From Perca fluviatilis (taxonomy: Eukaryota > Chordata > Actinopteri > Perciformes > Percidae): DNA of 64,000 bases. The position numbers and the translations under genes were made by a program. The DNA is taken from NCBI RefSeq assembly GCF_010015445.1, contig NC_053119.1:2417727-2481726 (forward strand), written 5' to 3'. The number at the start of each line of letters is the position of its first letter. Position 1 is the stretch's first letter. Positions 26,067 to 37,232 of this stretch are shown here, piece by piece. Below the pieces are notes generated by a model. That model did no database searches and was not told the DNA's origin. It was given only the letters and a program-made list of their open reading frames with translations.

Positions 26067-26390
26067 AAATATTCTATAATTGCAATACAAAATAAATTCC
26101 TGTAATGTTTTCATTTACTGTAAGGATGTAAATCTCACCTGTTTGTATGATGGAAAATTTGCATTACAGATGCCACTGTGGATCTTTGCAGATTGGGTTG
26201 AACCCTCAACCCTGCCTCTCTCAATGAGAGACCATGGTTCCCGACATGGTCTATAAGTGTAGCCCTTATTTCATCTGAAATAACAGCTCTTTGTGCTCTT
26301 TGTCTTCCTCCACGCATTCCCTCTCCCTGCCACCCTTCTCCCTCCACGAACCCGGTTCTTCTTGGTCCATTTCCAAAATTAGTCTTTCTG
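24944..26390 (-). pseudogene. IS630-like DDE transposase with two apparent introns
   Basis: Minus-strand pieces join through GT-AG borders. Exon 1 (to 26139) has a helix-turn-helix with SDEIRATLIDHVGNHGLSL and LQRSTVASVMQIF; donor GTGAGATT follows. Exon 2 (25981-25699) reads IVDMVVVNNAIKLREIQNRV, then TTIARVLQKHQV and a YVQ end at a GTAAGACG donor. Exon 3 (25600-24944) reads RVMEVEALETPHSFVFIDEA (first Asp), later VIVCDNVAFHH (second Asp), YSPFLNPIEEFFSAW (Glu) and VDENLWPDARERQD. There are 35 residues between the second Asp and the Glu. One extra C near 25755, and breaks in exon 3 near 25310 and 25520, shift the frame. The first codon is uncertain because a (TA)n/(TG)n tract lies just upstream. 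The protein would cut and paste its own element at TA sites. Confidence 0.78.
26023..26060. repeat. (TA)n tract inside a transposase intron
   Basis: About 38 bp of TA repeat lies within the inferred first intron (25982-26138) of the IS630-like transposase. It generates spurious YIYIYI open frames on both strands. Confidence 0.9.
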
Positions 26391-26396
26391 AGATAT

Positions 26397-26399
<3 letters not shown>

Positions 26400-26462
<63 letters not shown>
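26400..26462. repeat. (TA)n(TG)n microsatellite
   Basis: A TA run passes into a TG run just 5' of the helix-turn-helix exon. Open frames crossing it are low-complexity. Confidence 0.92.
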
Positions 26463-26809
26463 TCACTAACAAGTCTAAAACAAGACACCTGCTTAGCCTT
26501 TCAGCTGAAATTGCAATCAGCAGTGTTTGAAAGGCACAAGGCTGAAATCTATTCTGTTTTGAATGTGTGGTTCACAGTTTTGACAGCAGTGTGTTAACAT
26601 TTGAACAAAGTGCTGTAAATCCACAGTGTTGTGCAGGTTGTGGTTAAAGTCATGGGATAAGTGTGTAGAGTTTTGAAAACTGTGTTCAAGCAATGAAAAG
26701 CGAACTAGAGTTTGGTCCACATGAACTGCTGCTGTGCAGACTGGAGTTAGAGTTTTGCATATGTGACTCCAGTTGTGCCCACTGTCGTCTAGCAATCGAA
26801 AAAACTGTA

Positions 26810-27032
26810 AGTAGGGTTGTCATTGTTTTACTTCTACTTTACTAAAGTAAAAGTAAAATATATCTCTGGCTATTCGATTCAATACTTCCTCCACCACTGA
26901 TCATCTGTTACCAACATCAAGCAGAAGCTCCGGGCTTTGTTCTTGCAGCAACATTGACAGCCCGTAACGAACGATACAACCGATCTAGATTCAAATCCTT
27001 ATCCATCTGCTTGATTACCAGCTAAAGTCTGA
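26810..27032. other. MITE-end fragment and repeated tRNA-unit flank
   Basis: 26815-26905 contains ttactaaagtaaaagtaaaa and ends cttcctccaccactgatc, a border typical of a fish MITE. 26942-27020 repeats the flank seen before tRNA-like copy 1 (cttgcagcaaca through ccatctgcttgattaccagc). No protein gene is present. Confidence 0.5.
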
Positions 27033-27104
27033 TACCCATACTGGGAGTTGAACCCTGGCCACCTGGGTAAAAACCAGGAATCCTAACCACTAGACCATAT
27101 GGGA
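27033..27104 (-). tRNA. tRNA-Glu-like pseudogene 2, anticodon changed to TTT
   Basis: The minus strand starts TCCCATATGGTCTAGTGGTT and keeps the D arm and T loop (GGGTTCAACTCCC). The anticodon loop reads TTTTTAC instead of TTTTCAC, so the anticodon would be TTT. The last acceptor pair is T-T, and one T-stem pair is lost. At 72 nt it has full length. It is most likely a mutated tRNA-Glu copy and not a lysine tRNA. Confidence 0.68.
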
Positions 27105-27135
27105 CTATATGTTAATAACGGAGCATTTCATGAAT

Positions 27136-27860
27136 AACAGTATTGGAAGCAAGTATACTTTAAAAAGTAATTAGTTACAGTTACTAGTTACTTACTAATA
27201 AACTAAATTAGTTATTCAGTTAGAAATTATAAAAGTAATTAGATACTTCAGAAAGTAACTATTGCGTTACTTTCAAGTACATTTTAAATGCTCAAATGTG
27301 ACCCCACCTCCACCCCTCTTTAACGGACCTTGAAATACATGTTCATGTTCAATTATTTATGATAAATCTGAATGTTATAATGAAATGGACATTTAATAGA
27401 ATACATTACTAACAGAAAAGATTTACACAAATCTATAATTTTAATGTTGCTGTGGGACAAAGTGAGACTAGCCTCCAATCAAATGCCATGCATGTAGATA
27501 TTCTGTTTATATAGTGGATCGATACAAATAACACAACTGACTCTCTTGTGTTGTTTGGTGTGTGTTTCCAACTATCGTGCTTTCGAACACCGCCCAACTC
27601 TACCTCTGATTGGCTTACCATGACATTTAACTCAACCTCAGCCAATCGTCAGCATTCATGCGCTCGTCTCGTGCACTGCCCACTAACCAAGGAAGAACAG
27701 TAAAATAAATCTCAGAGATCTAGTGTCTGGTGGAAGAAAAGTAAGTAATGGTGTAATGACGATATTAAGATGGGAAAAGTAATCAATTACATTACTCGTT
27801 ACTGAAAGAAGTAACTCCGTTAGTACACGAGTTATTTATAACGCCATTATTCCCATCACT
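27136..27860. mobile_element. Non-autonomous hAT-type element
   Basis: The left end CAGTATTGGAAGCAAG and right end ATTCCCATCACTG are imperfect inverted repeats. Subterminal text is full of agtaact/gttactag motifs, as in the element at 2571-3452. The middle (27300-27700) has no coding frame that I recognise. It sits between two decayed tRNA-Glu units. The flanking 8-mers do not match well. Confidence 0.6.
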
Positions 27861-27954
27861 GTGACTCAATTCATTGTTTGGCCAGAAACAGGCCTTCTCT
27901 TGTTTGTGAACGAAGACGCTTCTTAAGCAAGTTTTATCTTGAAGCTTTCACCTG

Positions 27955-27997
27955 CCTGGGTGAAAACCAGGAATCCTAACCACCAGACCATATGGGA
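27955..27997 (-). tRNA. tRNA-Glu-like 5' half (pseudogene 3)
   Basis: Minus strand TCCCATATGGTCTGGTGGTT continues through GGATTCCTGGTTTTCACCCA and then loses homology. Only the acceptor 5' strand, D arm and anticodon arm are present, with anticodon TTC. The downstream flank (tgattttatgaataaac) resembles the flank of copy 2. Confidence 0.65.
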
Positions 27998-28009
27998 CTG
28001 ACATGTTGA

Positions 28010-28264
28010 ATTAGAACAGTGATTTTATGAATAAACCTATAGCTATGGCAGAAACAGGACACTTAAATACATACATCACTTGTTGATAAAACACAGCAAC
28101 AATTACGGTATGGTCTATCAGTCAGGATTCTGGCTATCACCGCCATGATGTCTAGTTACATAGTTTGAGTGGTTCATATCAGGCTACCGTAGGGTCCATA
28201 TCTACAACCTACAGTCTTACCTATGTCCGTATGTCCCTGCAATTACCTGCATTCAAAATGTTAC
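28010..28264. other. Unassigned spacer
   Basis: No gene or recognised repeat is seen. Confidence 0.4.
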
Positions 28265-28266
28265 TA

Positions 28267-28768
28267 AGGCTGAATCCGAATCCTCCCCTTATCCCTTTGT
28301 CTTTGTCTTATCCCTAACATTAGGCCCTACACGCAGAGTGCTAAGGGCTAGGGGAGGAGACATATCCCTAAGAAATCGGACACTACTTGGTTACGGTTAC
28401 GTCATCAAGCATTGTAACGTTAGCAAACTAGCCATTTTAAAAACGTTTCAATAAGAACATGGTTGCAACTATATATGTACAGGACTGTGTAGCGCACACA
28501 AAAAAACCGTGCGTAATTTTTAAAACTATTCTTTAAGCCGAGAATACTTACATTTCTCTCCGGTTGACCCGGCAGCCATGTTCCTTGTTGTGCAATGTGG
28601 CGAAGTAAGGTCGCGTTCTTACTGCCGTTGGAAGGGACATCTGACCCTCCCCTAAGCCCTAACACTCGATCAAGACGAGGGATTCGGACAGCACTAGCTC
28701 GCACGTGAACGCGCACAACGAGGGATAAGACAAAGGGTTAGGGATAAGGGGAGGATTCGGTTCAGCCT
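28267..28768. mobile_element. 502-bp MITE flanked by TA
   Basis: Left arm AGGCTGAATCCGAATCCTCC and right arm GGAGGATTCGGTTCAGCCT are inverted repeats extending through cccttatccct text for about 35 bp with small gaps. TA lies on both sides (28265-28266 and 28769-28770). The inner ggataagacaaagg and ctaaccct phrases also pair. No open frame is meaningful. The TA duplication suggests a Tc1/mariner-type mobiliser, but the family is unknown. Confidence 0.78.
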
Positions 28769-28897
28769 TAAAGCTACATAGTGTAAGAATTTCTCCCATC
28801 TAAATCAGCATCAAGATGGAGGTGCTACATGGGGTTTGCAGAAACAACAAAAAACAAAAAATACACAATGTAGGTTTAAGTAAAAGTACAAAACTTG

Positions 28898-29020
28898 TTG
28901 GGTGTCTGTATAGTTCAGTCGGTAGAAGGGGTGGACCATATATAAAGGGTTTACTCCTCAACGCAGTGGGCCCGGGTTGAACTCTGACCTGTGGCCCTTT
29001 GCATCTCATTCCCCCTCTCT
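28898..29020 (+). mobile_element. tRNA-derived SINE head
   Basis: An A box (tagttcagtcggtaga at 28911) and a B box (gggttgaactct near 28975) stand at pol III spacing. They are followed by tgtggccctttgcatctcat and ccccctctct, which is the usual body of a widespread fish tRNA-derived SINE. It stops abruptly at the start of the next repeat (29021), so the tail is missing or displaced. Confidence 0.75.
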
Positions 29021-29021
29021 A

Positions 29022-29650
29022 AAGTGATGCCCTGTACTCAAATATGTCAGTCATTGCTTGGAACTATGGACCACAGTCTTTTTTATGGCACCTCCAATTT
29101 CAAATTTTTACTCATTTAACAGCAGAAGTTTGGGACTTTGCTTCCAAAAATCTCCAAAATTATACAGTAAAAATGTTTGATTTTCAGTATGGGTGTAGTC
29201 ACAGATGTCCTCTACTCAAATATATCATCATGTCATTGCCTGGAACTATGGAGCAAAGTCCTTTTATAGCACCTTAAGTTTCAGATTTGAACGATCATTT
29301 TACCCTAGAAATGTGGGACTTTAACGTCCGAAAATCTCCAAATTTATACCGTTTAATTGCTTGATTTTAAATATGGGTGTAGTCAGAGGTGTCCCCTGAA
29401 ATAAATCCTTGTCTGGATTTATTCATTGTTAATGTTGTATTCTTGTAAACTCAAACTATGCATTCCTTTCACAATTATTAATATTAATAGGAAACTGGAG
29501 GTGCCATAAAAAAACTTTGGTCCATAGTTCCAGGCACTGACTGACATATTTGAGTACAGGGCATCACTTAATACACTCATACTGAAAATCTAACATTTTT
29601 AATGTATAATTTTGGAGATTTTGGAAGCAAAGTCCCATACTTCTGCTGTA
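29022..29650. mobile_element. Repeat with tandem ~180-bp units and an inverted copy
   Basis: Two plus-strand units (about 29022-29200 and 29205-29385) each contain ggaactatgg and a later tttgattttcagtatgggtg or similar. A third copy lies inverted at about 29480-29650, with aagtgatgccctgtactcaa matching ttgagtacagggcatcactt almost exactly. The arms could form a long hairpin. No coding frame is evident. It may be a MITE with an internal duplication. Confidence 0.7.
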
Positions 29651-30097
29651 AAATATAAATGTAAAATGTAAAACACAGAAATTACTTATTTGTTTTGTAT
29701 AAAGGACAGACACAGGTTACATATGTTTTACTTCTGGTAAATATAATCCGTTAATCTAGATTTTATACGTACGTTGTATTAACACCTTATTTTGAAAACC
29801 GAAGTAGTCCCATGTCATGCGTCATCTCTCTAACCCGTTACTCTACTACTGGTGTCAGTACCGATCCGTTCCACCGGCGCAATCCGTTCTGCGGCATGTG
29901 CAAGATGACCAGTATGCCATGACGGTAGGCGCAGATGATAATGCTGCGTTCATGCCACTACCACTTCGGAATAACCATAGACAGTATATAAGCATTGTAT
30001 ATAAGGGAATAACGGCACCGCTTCCACCTGCACGATCCGTTCTGCGCATGCTCAAGATGTTAGTTTAGCTAACGGTTAATTTGGCTAACCGCTAGCT
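29651..30097. other. Spacer with a repeated phrase
   Basis: The phrase atccgttctgcg followed by caagatg occurs twice (29885-29905 and 30037-30060). agacagtatataagcattgt at 29981 resembles text of fish MITEs. No gene is seen. Confidence 0.4.
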
Positions 30098-31720
30098 TTT
30101 TATTTATTTATTTTTTTATTTTAATTAACAGGTACAACATAATCAGGTACAGTATAAAGTCTTACTACAAACTTACTGGAGCATATCGGGGAGAAATATA
30201 GCATACATAAACGTACAGAAGAACATGGGGCATGATATATCAGACAAAAAATAAAATAAAATAAAATAAATAATAATATTTAACAAACTCAAAAGCAATA
30301 TAAATCAAAAGGACAATTATTCAATAAGCATGTTTATAAAAGGAGACAGTTTCCCTGCATTCTTGTTATTAATCAACAGTAAAGATTTATAGAAAAGTTT
30401 CAACTCATTCCTCCAATGAGTGATATTAGGATTAATCTTGAGAAAACGACATATGTGTATGAAATGTTTGCTAAACAGAATTACATTGTTAATGCCAAAA
30501 TCATTATGATCATTGCGAAAAATACCAAATTTTATATCATTAATTGAAAGGTTCATTATCTGAATTCCTTTAGATACAAACAATTGAATAAGGTCCAGTC
30601 AAAATCTTTGAACAACTTCACACAAATAAAAAGATGATCCAAATCTTCGGGTTCATTTTTACAAAATCTACAATCCATCCATTTTAAATTTCTGTTTTAA
30701 GAAAACATTAGTCGGATAAATCCTATTCATAATTTTAAATTGCATTTCTTTCACCTTTGGCGGAGAGGAAATTTTAAATAATTACATCTGATTTTTTTAA
30801 TTATCTTTTACTGAAGTCTTTGAGAATATAATCTCTTTTGAGAGAACTTGTTTGGCAATTACGTAAAGAATTTCTGTTATACTTGTTATTGCATTTGTGA
30901 TTCTGAAGATTAATACCATTAATACAAAGTTGTCTTAAGGAGGGAATGATTTTTGAGTGTATTATATCCTGTTTAATCATAGCTACAAGTGATACTGGGA
31001 GAGCTTTCACAATCTGTTTAAACTTCTTTTGGGTACATTTGATTTGAAATTTGTCACAGAAATCTACATGTTGTAAGATATTACCTTCCACATCCATAAA
31101 GTGAGCAATTGCCCAGACACCTTTAGAAAACCATTCTGGAATGAAAAAGACTTCCATTTATCAATATATATCTATTATTCCAAATAGGTGTATTGTGTGT
31201 GTGTGAAATTATGTTTGAATATTAGTTTCCAATACAGAAGGACCTGTTGGTGAAAATCTGACAATTTTATAGGAAGTTTCTTAACATCAAAATCACATTT
31301 TAAAAGAACAACCAATACCACCTACTTTTCAAAAATCCAATTGGGAATATAAGACCACAATGAATTTTGATTTTGCATATAGCTTTTCAACCATCTAATT
31401 TTCAACATTCCATTCATACAGTCAAAATCTATTGCATTACCACCTCTATCCTCATAATCTCTAATTAAATCCCTGCTTGGCAATATGCTTTATGACATTT
31501 ATTTCAAATGGAAATCAAGATTTAGTTTGTTAATAGTTTTAACAGTTTGAGGAGCTATTGGGAGAGAGTAAGCTGGATATATTAATCTAGATAAACTGTC
31601 CATTTTAGTCAATAATATTCTACACAAAAATGGAAAGATCTCTTTGTAGCCATCTATTTAGAAATTATTTACAATTATCAACATTATCTTTTATGTTTCG
31701 CTTGTCAGAGATTGCTTTAT
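30098..31720 (-). mobile_element. L1-type LINE, 3' half (minus strand, 5'-truncated)
   Basis: The minus strand encodes the end of an L1-type ORF2. 31540-31660 has a SRLIYPAYSLPIAP block after the polymerase. 30801-31157 has FFIPEWFSKGVWAIAHFMD with GNILQHVDFCDKF. Near 30620-30690 a Cys/His motif reads CRFCKNEPEDLDHLFIC. 30317-30583 is the far C-terminus (NLSINDIKFGIFRN). Stops and shifts are frequent. The 3' end abuts a run that is T-rich on the plus strand (30098-30120), the complement of an A-rich tail. The catalytic core is absent. Confidence 0.78.
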
Positions 31721-31809
31721 CTTTAGTCATACAACGCCTACGTATTTGACTTCTTTTTAATCTTTATGTTGTATAATGATTGCATGGATTGGTCTTTTAA
31801 AGGCAATAA

Positions 31810-34800
31810 TTCACCAGCCCCTATAATATGACCACGCCCACTTACTCAGGCCACGCCCCCTTTTCATAACATTTCAACCGTTTAAGGTACACCCTGGTGT
31901 GAGGTATCATTGAACTCAGCAGAGACTTCTTTCTTCATTGGTGATGGTTTGGCCCGCCCCTATGTTTAGGCCACGCCCCTTTTATGACTAATGACCCTTT
32001 TAATGTAGACCCTTGTGTGAGGTATCATTGAACTCAGCAGCGACTTCCTTCTTCATCGCTGATGGTTTGACCGCCCCCTATGTTTAAGCCACGCCCCTTT
32101 CATACATGTTGACCCATTTAAGGTAGAGTCTTGTGTGAGGTACCATTCATCTCAGCAGAGGCTTCATTTTTAATTGGTGATGGTTGGACCCGCCCCCTAT
32201 GCTTTAGCCACGCCCCCTTTCACAGCTAATGAACCGTGTAGTGAGAGTCTTGTGTGAGGTATCGTTGAACTTCGGGCGGGAGTTCCCCTTGTCGTTGGTG
32301 ACGGTTTTGGCGGTCCGAGTGCCGTGAATCCGCGGTGGCAAGGGGCACCGTCCGCCCGGTAACCTGACGCGCCGGAGGCGAGGGGCCGTCCATCGCTGCT
32401 TGCAGCTTTAATTAGGGCGCCGACGACATGCGAAGGCCCTATTGAAACTGAAGGAATTATTATTATTTTTTCTTTCTTTCTATTATTAGGGCCGGGCGCC
32501 GACAAGGCGAAGCCCTATTGAAACTGAAGGAATTATTGTTTCTTCTTTCTTTCTTTCTATTATTTTCCCGTCAAATGAATTGGCTTTTTGAGGGCCTTAA
32601 CATATTCAAAAACTCACCAAATTTGGCGGTGCGCATCAAGTCTGGTGAAAATTTCCGTATTTTAAAGGGTTTCGGAATAGGCGCACAAAAATGGCTCGCT
32701 AGCGCCCTAGAAAGATTACGAAAATTGAGCCCCTGCAGTGCGTTAACGTAGACTCACGAAACTTGGTACACAAATGTAACATGTCAAGACGTACAAGAAA
32801 TGTCATTAGAGCCATACCCTAAACCCAACAGGAAGTCCGCCATTTTGATTTCAAAGTTCGAAATTAGTGCGATTTGGGCCATTTCCAAATGTCGTACTTT
32901 AACGAACTCCTCCTAGAGATTTCATCCGATCAACTTCAAACTCAGTCTGTGCCATCTTAAGATGTTAAAGATGAAAAGTTGTTAAAAGAAAAACTTTTCG
33001 TCATAAGGGGTGGCCGTGGCGGGCGGCCATTTTGTGCGTTTACGCCGCCCGAAACAGGAAGTGGGTGTAACTCGAGGTATACGTTGTCCGATTACCTCGA
33101 AACTTTTCAGGATTCATAAGAGTCCGACCCTGAGGACAAATAAAGGCCGATATTTACTTAAAGTCACAGCGCCCCTAGTGGCAACAGGAAGTAGGCCTAA
33201 AAGTCAAGGTGCTATACTTTATCGAACTCCTCCTAGAGATTTCATCCGATGGACTTCAAACTTGGTCTGTACCATCCCAACACCTTAACGATGAAAAGTT
33301 ATTAAAAGAAAAACTTTTCGGTCAGACGGTGTGGGGGGGCGTGGCGGCCATTTTGAGTGTTTAGCGATGAACAAAGAAGTTGTTGTAACTTGAGTGTACG
33401 TTTCGTGCGTATCTGCCCGAAATTTCTCACGATGGACAAGGGTCCAGGCCTGAGGACACCTACAGGCCAAAATTGACTTTTGGTCATAGCGCCCCCTGGC
33501 CACGGAAATCTGCCTTATCTGACGGCAAACATCATCCGATTTGCATGAAACTCAGAAATGTGGTCTACGTGTGATACTGAGCCGCCCCTATAAGTATGCG
33601 CCCGCCCACTTACTCCAGGCCACATCCCCTTTCATAACATTTGATCCGTTTAAGGTAGAGTCTTGTGTGGGTATCATTGAACTCAGCAGAGACTTCCTTC
33701 TTCATTGGTGAGGGTTTGGCCCGCCCCTATGTTCACCACGCCCCCTTTCATAACGTTTCAACCGTTTAAGGTATACCCTTGTGTGAGGTATCATTGAACT
33801 CAGCAGAGACTTCCTTCTTCATTGGTGATGGTTTAGCCCGCCCCCTATGTTTAAGCCACGCCCCTTTTCATACATGCTGACCCATTTAAGGTAGAGTCTT
33901 GTGTGAGGTATCATTCATCTCAGCAGAGGCTTCATTTTTAATTGGTGATTGTTGGACCCGCCCCTATGCTTTAGCCACGCCCCCTTTCACAGCTAATGAA
34001 CCGTATGACGTAGAATCTTGTGAGAGGTATCGTTGAACTTCGGCAGGGAGTTCCCTTTTTGTTGGTGGACGGTTTTCGGGCGTCTGAGTGCCAGCCGAAT
34101 TACACGGTCGCAAAGGCCGGCGTCCGCCCGGTAACCCGGCGCACGGCAGCGAGGGCCGGTCCATCGCTGCTTCCGCAGATTTAATTGTTTCTTCTTTCTT
34201 TCGTTCTTTCTATTATTATTTTTCCCGTCAAATGAATTGGCTTTTTGAGGGCCTTAACATATTCCAAAAACTCACCAAATTTGGCGCTGGCATCAAGTCT
34301 GGTGAAAATGTACGATGTTTTAGGGGTTTTCGGGAATAGGGCGCACAAAATGGCTCGAAGCCGCCCTAGAAAGTTAAGAAAAATTGAGCCCCTGCAGTGC
34401 GTTTATTGTAGACTCACGAAACTTGGTACACATATGTAACATGTCAAGATGTACAAAAACTTCATTAGAGCCATACCCTAAACCCAACAGGAAGTCCGCC
34501 ATTTTGATTTCAAAGTTCGAAATTAGTGCGATTTTGGCCATTTCCACATGTCGTACTTTAACGAACTCCTCCTAGAGATTTCATCCGATCAACTTCAAAC
34601 TCGGTCTGTGTCATCTTAAGATGTTAAAGATGAAAAGTTGTTAAAAGAAAAACTTTTCGTCATAGGACGGGCCGGGCGGGGCGGCGCATTTTGCGCGCTT
34701 TCCGAAACAGTAAGTGGGTGTAACTTCGAAGTGTACGTTGTCCGATTACCTCGAAACTTTTCAGGATTCATAAGAGTCCAACCCTGAGGACAAATAAAGG

Positions 34801-36424
34801 CCGATATTTACTTAAAGTCATAGCGCCCCTAGTGGCAACAGGAAGTAGGCCTAAAAGTCAAGGTGCTATACTTTAACGAACTTCTCCTAGAGATTTCATC
34901 TGATGGACTTCAAACTTGGTCTGTACCATCCCAACACCTTAACGATGAAAAGTTATTAAAAGAAAAACTTTTCGTCAGACGGTGTGTGCGCGGCGTGGCG
35001 GCCATTTTGAGTGTTTAGCGATGAACAAAGAAATTGCTGTAACTTGAGTGTACGTTGTCGTTATCTGTCCGAAATTTCAACGATGGACAAAGGTCCAGGC
35101 CTGAGGACACCTACAGGCCAAAATTGACTTTTGGTCATAGCGCCCCCCTGGCCACAGGAAATGCGCCTTATATGACAAACATCATCCGATTTACATGAAA
35201 CTTAGAATGTGTGGTCTACATGTGATACTGATCCGCATCCTATAATATGACCACGCCCACTTACTCCGGCCACGCCCCTTTCATAACATTTGAACCGTTT
35301 AAGGTAGCGTCTTGTGTGAGGTGTCATTGAACTCAGCAGAGACTTCTTTCTTCATTGGTGATGGTTTGACCTGCCCCTTATGCTTAAGCCCGGCCCCTTT
35401 CTTAAAATTTGAATCATTTAAGATAGACCCTTGTGTGAGGTATCAATGAACTCAGCAGAGACTTCCTTCTTCATTGGTGATGGTTTGGCCCGCCCCTATG
35501 CATAAGCCACGCCCCTTTCATAACATTTGAACCGTTTAAGGTAGAGTCTTGTGTGAGGTATCACTGAACTCAGCAGAGACTTCCTTCTTCATTGGTGAGC
35601 GCGTTGGCCGCCCCCTATGTTCAAGTCACGCCCCCTTTTATTAGTAATAGCCCGATTGATGTAAACACTTGTGTGAGGTATCATTGAACTCAGCAGAGAC
35701 TTCCTTCTTCATTGGTGATGGTTTAGCCCGCCCCTATGTTTTAAGCCACGCCCCCTTTCATACATGCTGACCCATTTAAGGTAGAGTCTTGTGTGAGGTA
35801 TCATTCATCTCAGCAGAGGCTTCATTTTTAATTGGTGATGGTTGGACCCGCCCCCTATGCTTTAGCCACGCCCCTTTCACAGCTAATGAACCGTATGACG
35901 TAGAATCTTGTGTGAGCTATTGTTGAACTTCGCGAGGAGTTCCCTTTTCATTGGTGACGGTTTGCGGCGTCTGAGTGCCGCGCAAATTCACGGTTGCAAG
36001 GAGCGGCATCTGCCGGTAACCTTAACGTCAAGACGCGAGGGCCGATCCATTGCTGCTCGCAGCTTTAATTATTATTCTTTTCCCGCCAAATGAATTGGCT
36101 TTTTGAGGGCCTTAACATATTCAAAAACTCACCAGATTTGGCGGTTGCATCAAGTCTGGTGGAAATTTACGTATTTTAAGGGTTTTTGGGAATAGGCGCT
36201 CAAAAATGGCTCGCTTAGCGCCCCCTAGAAAGTTAAGAAAATTGAGCCCCCTGCGTGGTTAACGTAGACTCACGAAACTCGGTACACATATGTATCATGT
36301 CAGGATGTACAAAAACTTAATTAGAGCCATACCCTAAACCCAACAGGAAGTCCGCCATTTTGATTTCAAAGTTCGAAATTAGTGCGATTTTGGCCATTTC
36401 CACATGTCGTACTTTTAACGAACT
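31810..36424 (+). repeat. Composite tandem repeat: 118-bp units plus ~1.1-kb block, nearly 3 times
   Basis: Three parts alternate. Part a is an array of ~118-bp units containing gtgtgaggtatcattgaact and ccacgcccc: four units at 31815-32270, four at 33590-34030 and six at 35235-35910. Part b is a G/C-rich block ending catcgctgcttgcagcttta or similar, at 32270-32415, 34030-34180 and 35910-36070. Part c is a block starting tcaaatgaattggctttttg, at 32570-33590, 34225-35235 and 36085-36424, where the third copy is cut off by the L2 LINE tail. Small open frames inside are not coherent between units. This is a widely dispersed fish repeat, but I do not know its class. Confidence 0.8.
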
Positions 36425-37232
36425 CAATTCAATTCAATTCAATTTTATTTATAGTATCAAATCATAACATAGGTTATCTCGAGACACTTTACAGATAGAG
36501 TAGGTCTAGACCACACTCTATAATTTACAAAGCAACCAACAATTCCAACAATTACAGTAATTCCCTCAAGAGCAAGCAGTGCGACAGTGGCGAGGAAAAA
36601 CTCCCTCTTGGGAAGAAACCTCGGACAGACCCAGGCTCTTGGTAGGCGGTGTCTGACGGGCCGGTTGGGGGTGTGATGAACAGTGGCGATAATAGTCACA
36701 TTAATAATAGAACAGTGACTGGATGTAGCGGGAAGCTGCAGGGTTCAGCAGGAAGCTGCAGGGTTCAGCAGGACGCAGCAGGGCACCGTTGAGCTCAACA
36801 AGGAGTGCAGCAGGACCACGGCGACAGCTGGAACCAGGATCTTGGTGCCAACGTTCTCCAAGGAAATACGCTGGGGGAAAAAACATAAGGACTCCGGGGA
36901 AACTCCCCAGAAGCTAGGATTAGTAACTAGCATTTCCGGGACGGGATACACGCAAATAGTAATAGTAATAGAGAGGGAGAGGAGAGAGCAGCTCAGTGTG
37001 TCAAAGGAAGGAAGTCCCCCGGCAGTCTAGAACTATAACAGCGTAACTATAACAGCGTAACTAAGAGAGACAGGTCATAAGGAGAGGTAGCTTTTTTCGG
37101 GCTTAGAACTCTCCCCCTGCCGGATCTGGCTTGGCTGGCCTGCCTCCCTCTACTTTGTTATGTATTATTAATCTAACAATTATGAAGAGAAGCAGTTGGG
37201 CCAGTTAGGTGAACACTGCAACTCCTCACTCC
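36425..37232 (-). other. L2 LINE 3' untranslated region
   Basis: Conserved phrases include cgagacactttacagataga, aggaaaaactccctcttggg and gacagacccaggctcttggt. The same text occurs at 42439-43822 and 63231-63560, so this 3' UTR marks three L2 insertions in the window. The small open frames within it are not genes. Confidence 0.85.

Larger units (their letters stand above)
24435..26807 (-). mobile_element. IS630/Tc1-mariner superfamily transposon, nearly complete
   Basis: The element runs from CAGTTTTTTCAATTGCTAGA to the inverted counterpart ending GAAAAAACTG, flanked on both sides by TA (24433-24434 and 26808-26809). The inverted repeats extend roughly 100 bp with small gaps. The inside encodes a DDE transposase on the minus strand. 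Two (TA)n tracts (about 26023-26060 and 26402-26443) have expanded inside it. Related elements lie at 42205-45413 and 54555-62158, with the same CAGTTTTT start but different following sequence. Confidence 0.88.

Noticed and set aside
27033..27104. Functional lysine tRNA with TTT anticodon
   Set aside because: The body is tRNA-Glu, the acceptor end is mismatched and the T stem is damaged; a point change in a tRNA-Glu relic explains it better.
32197..36093. Small Arg/Pro-rich frames in the composite repeat
   Set aside because: Equivalent frames are not preserved between the repeated blocks, so coding is unlikely.
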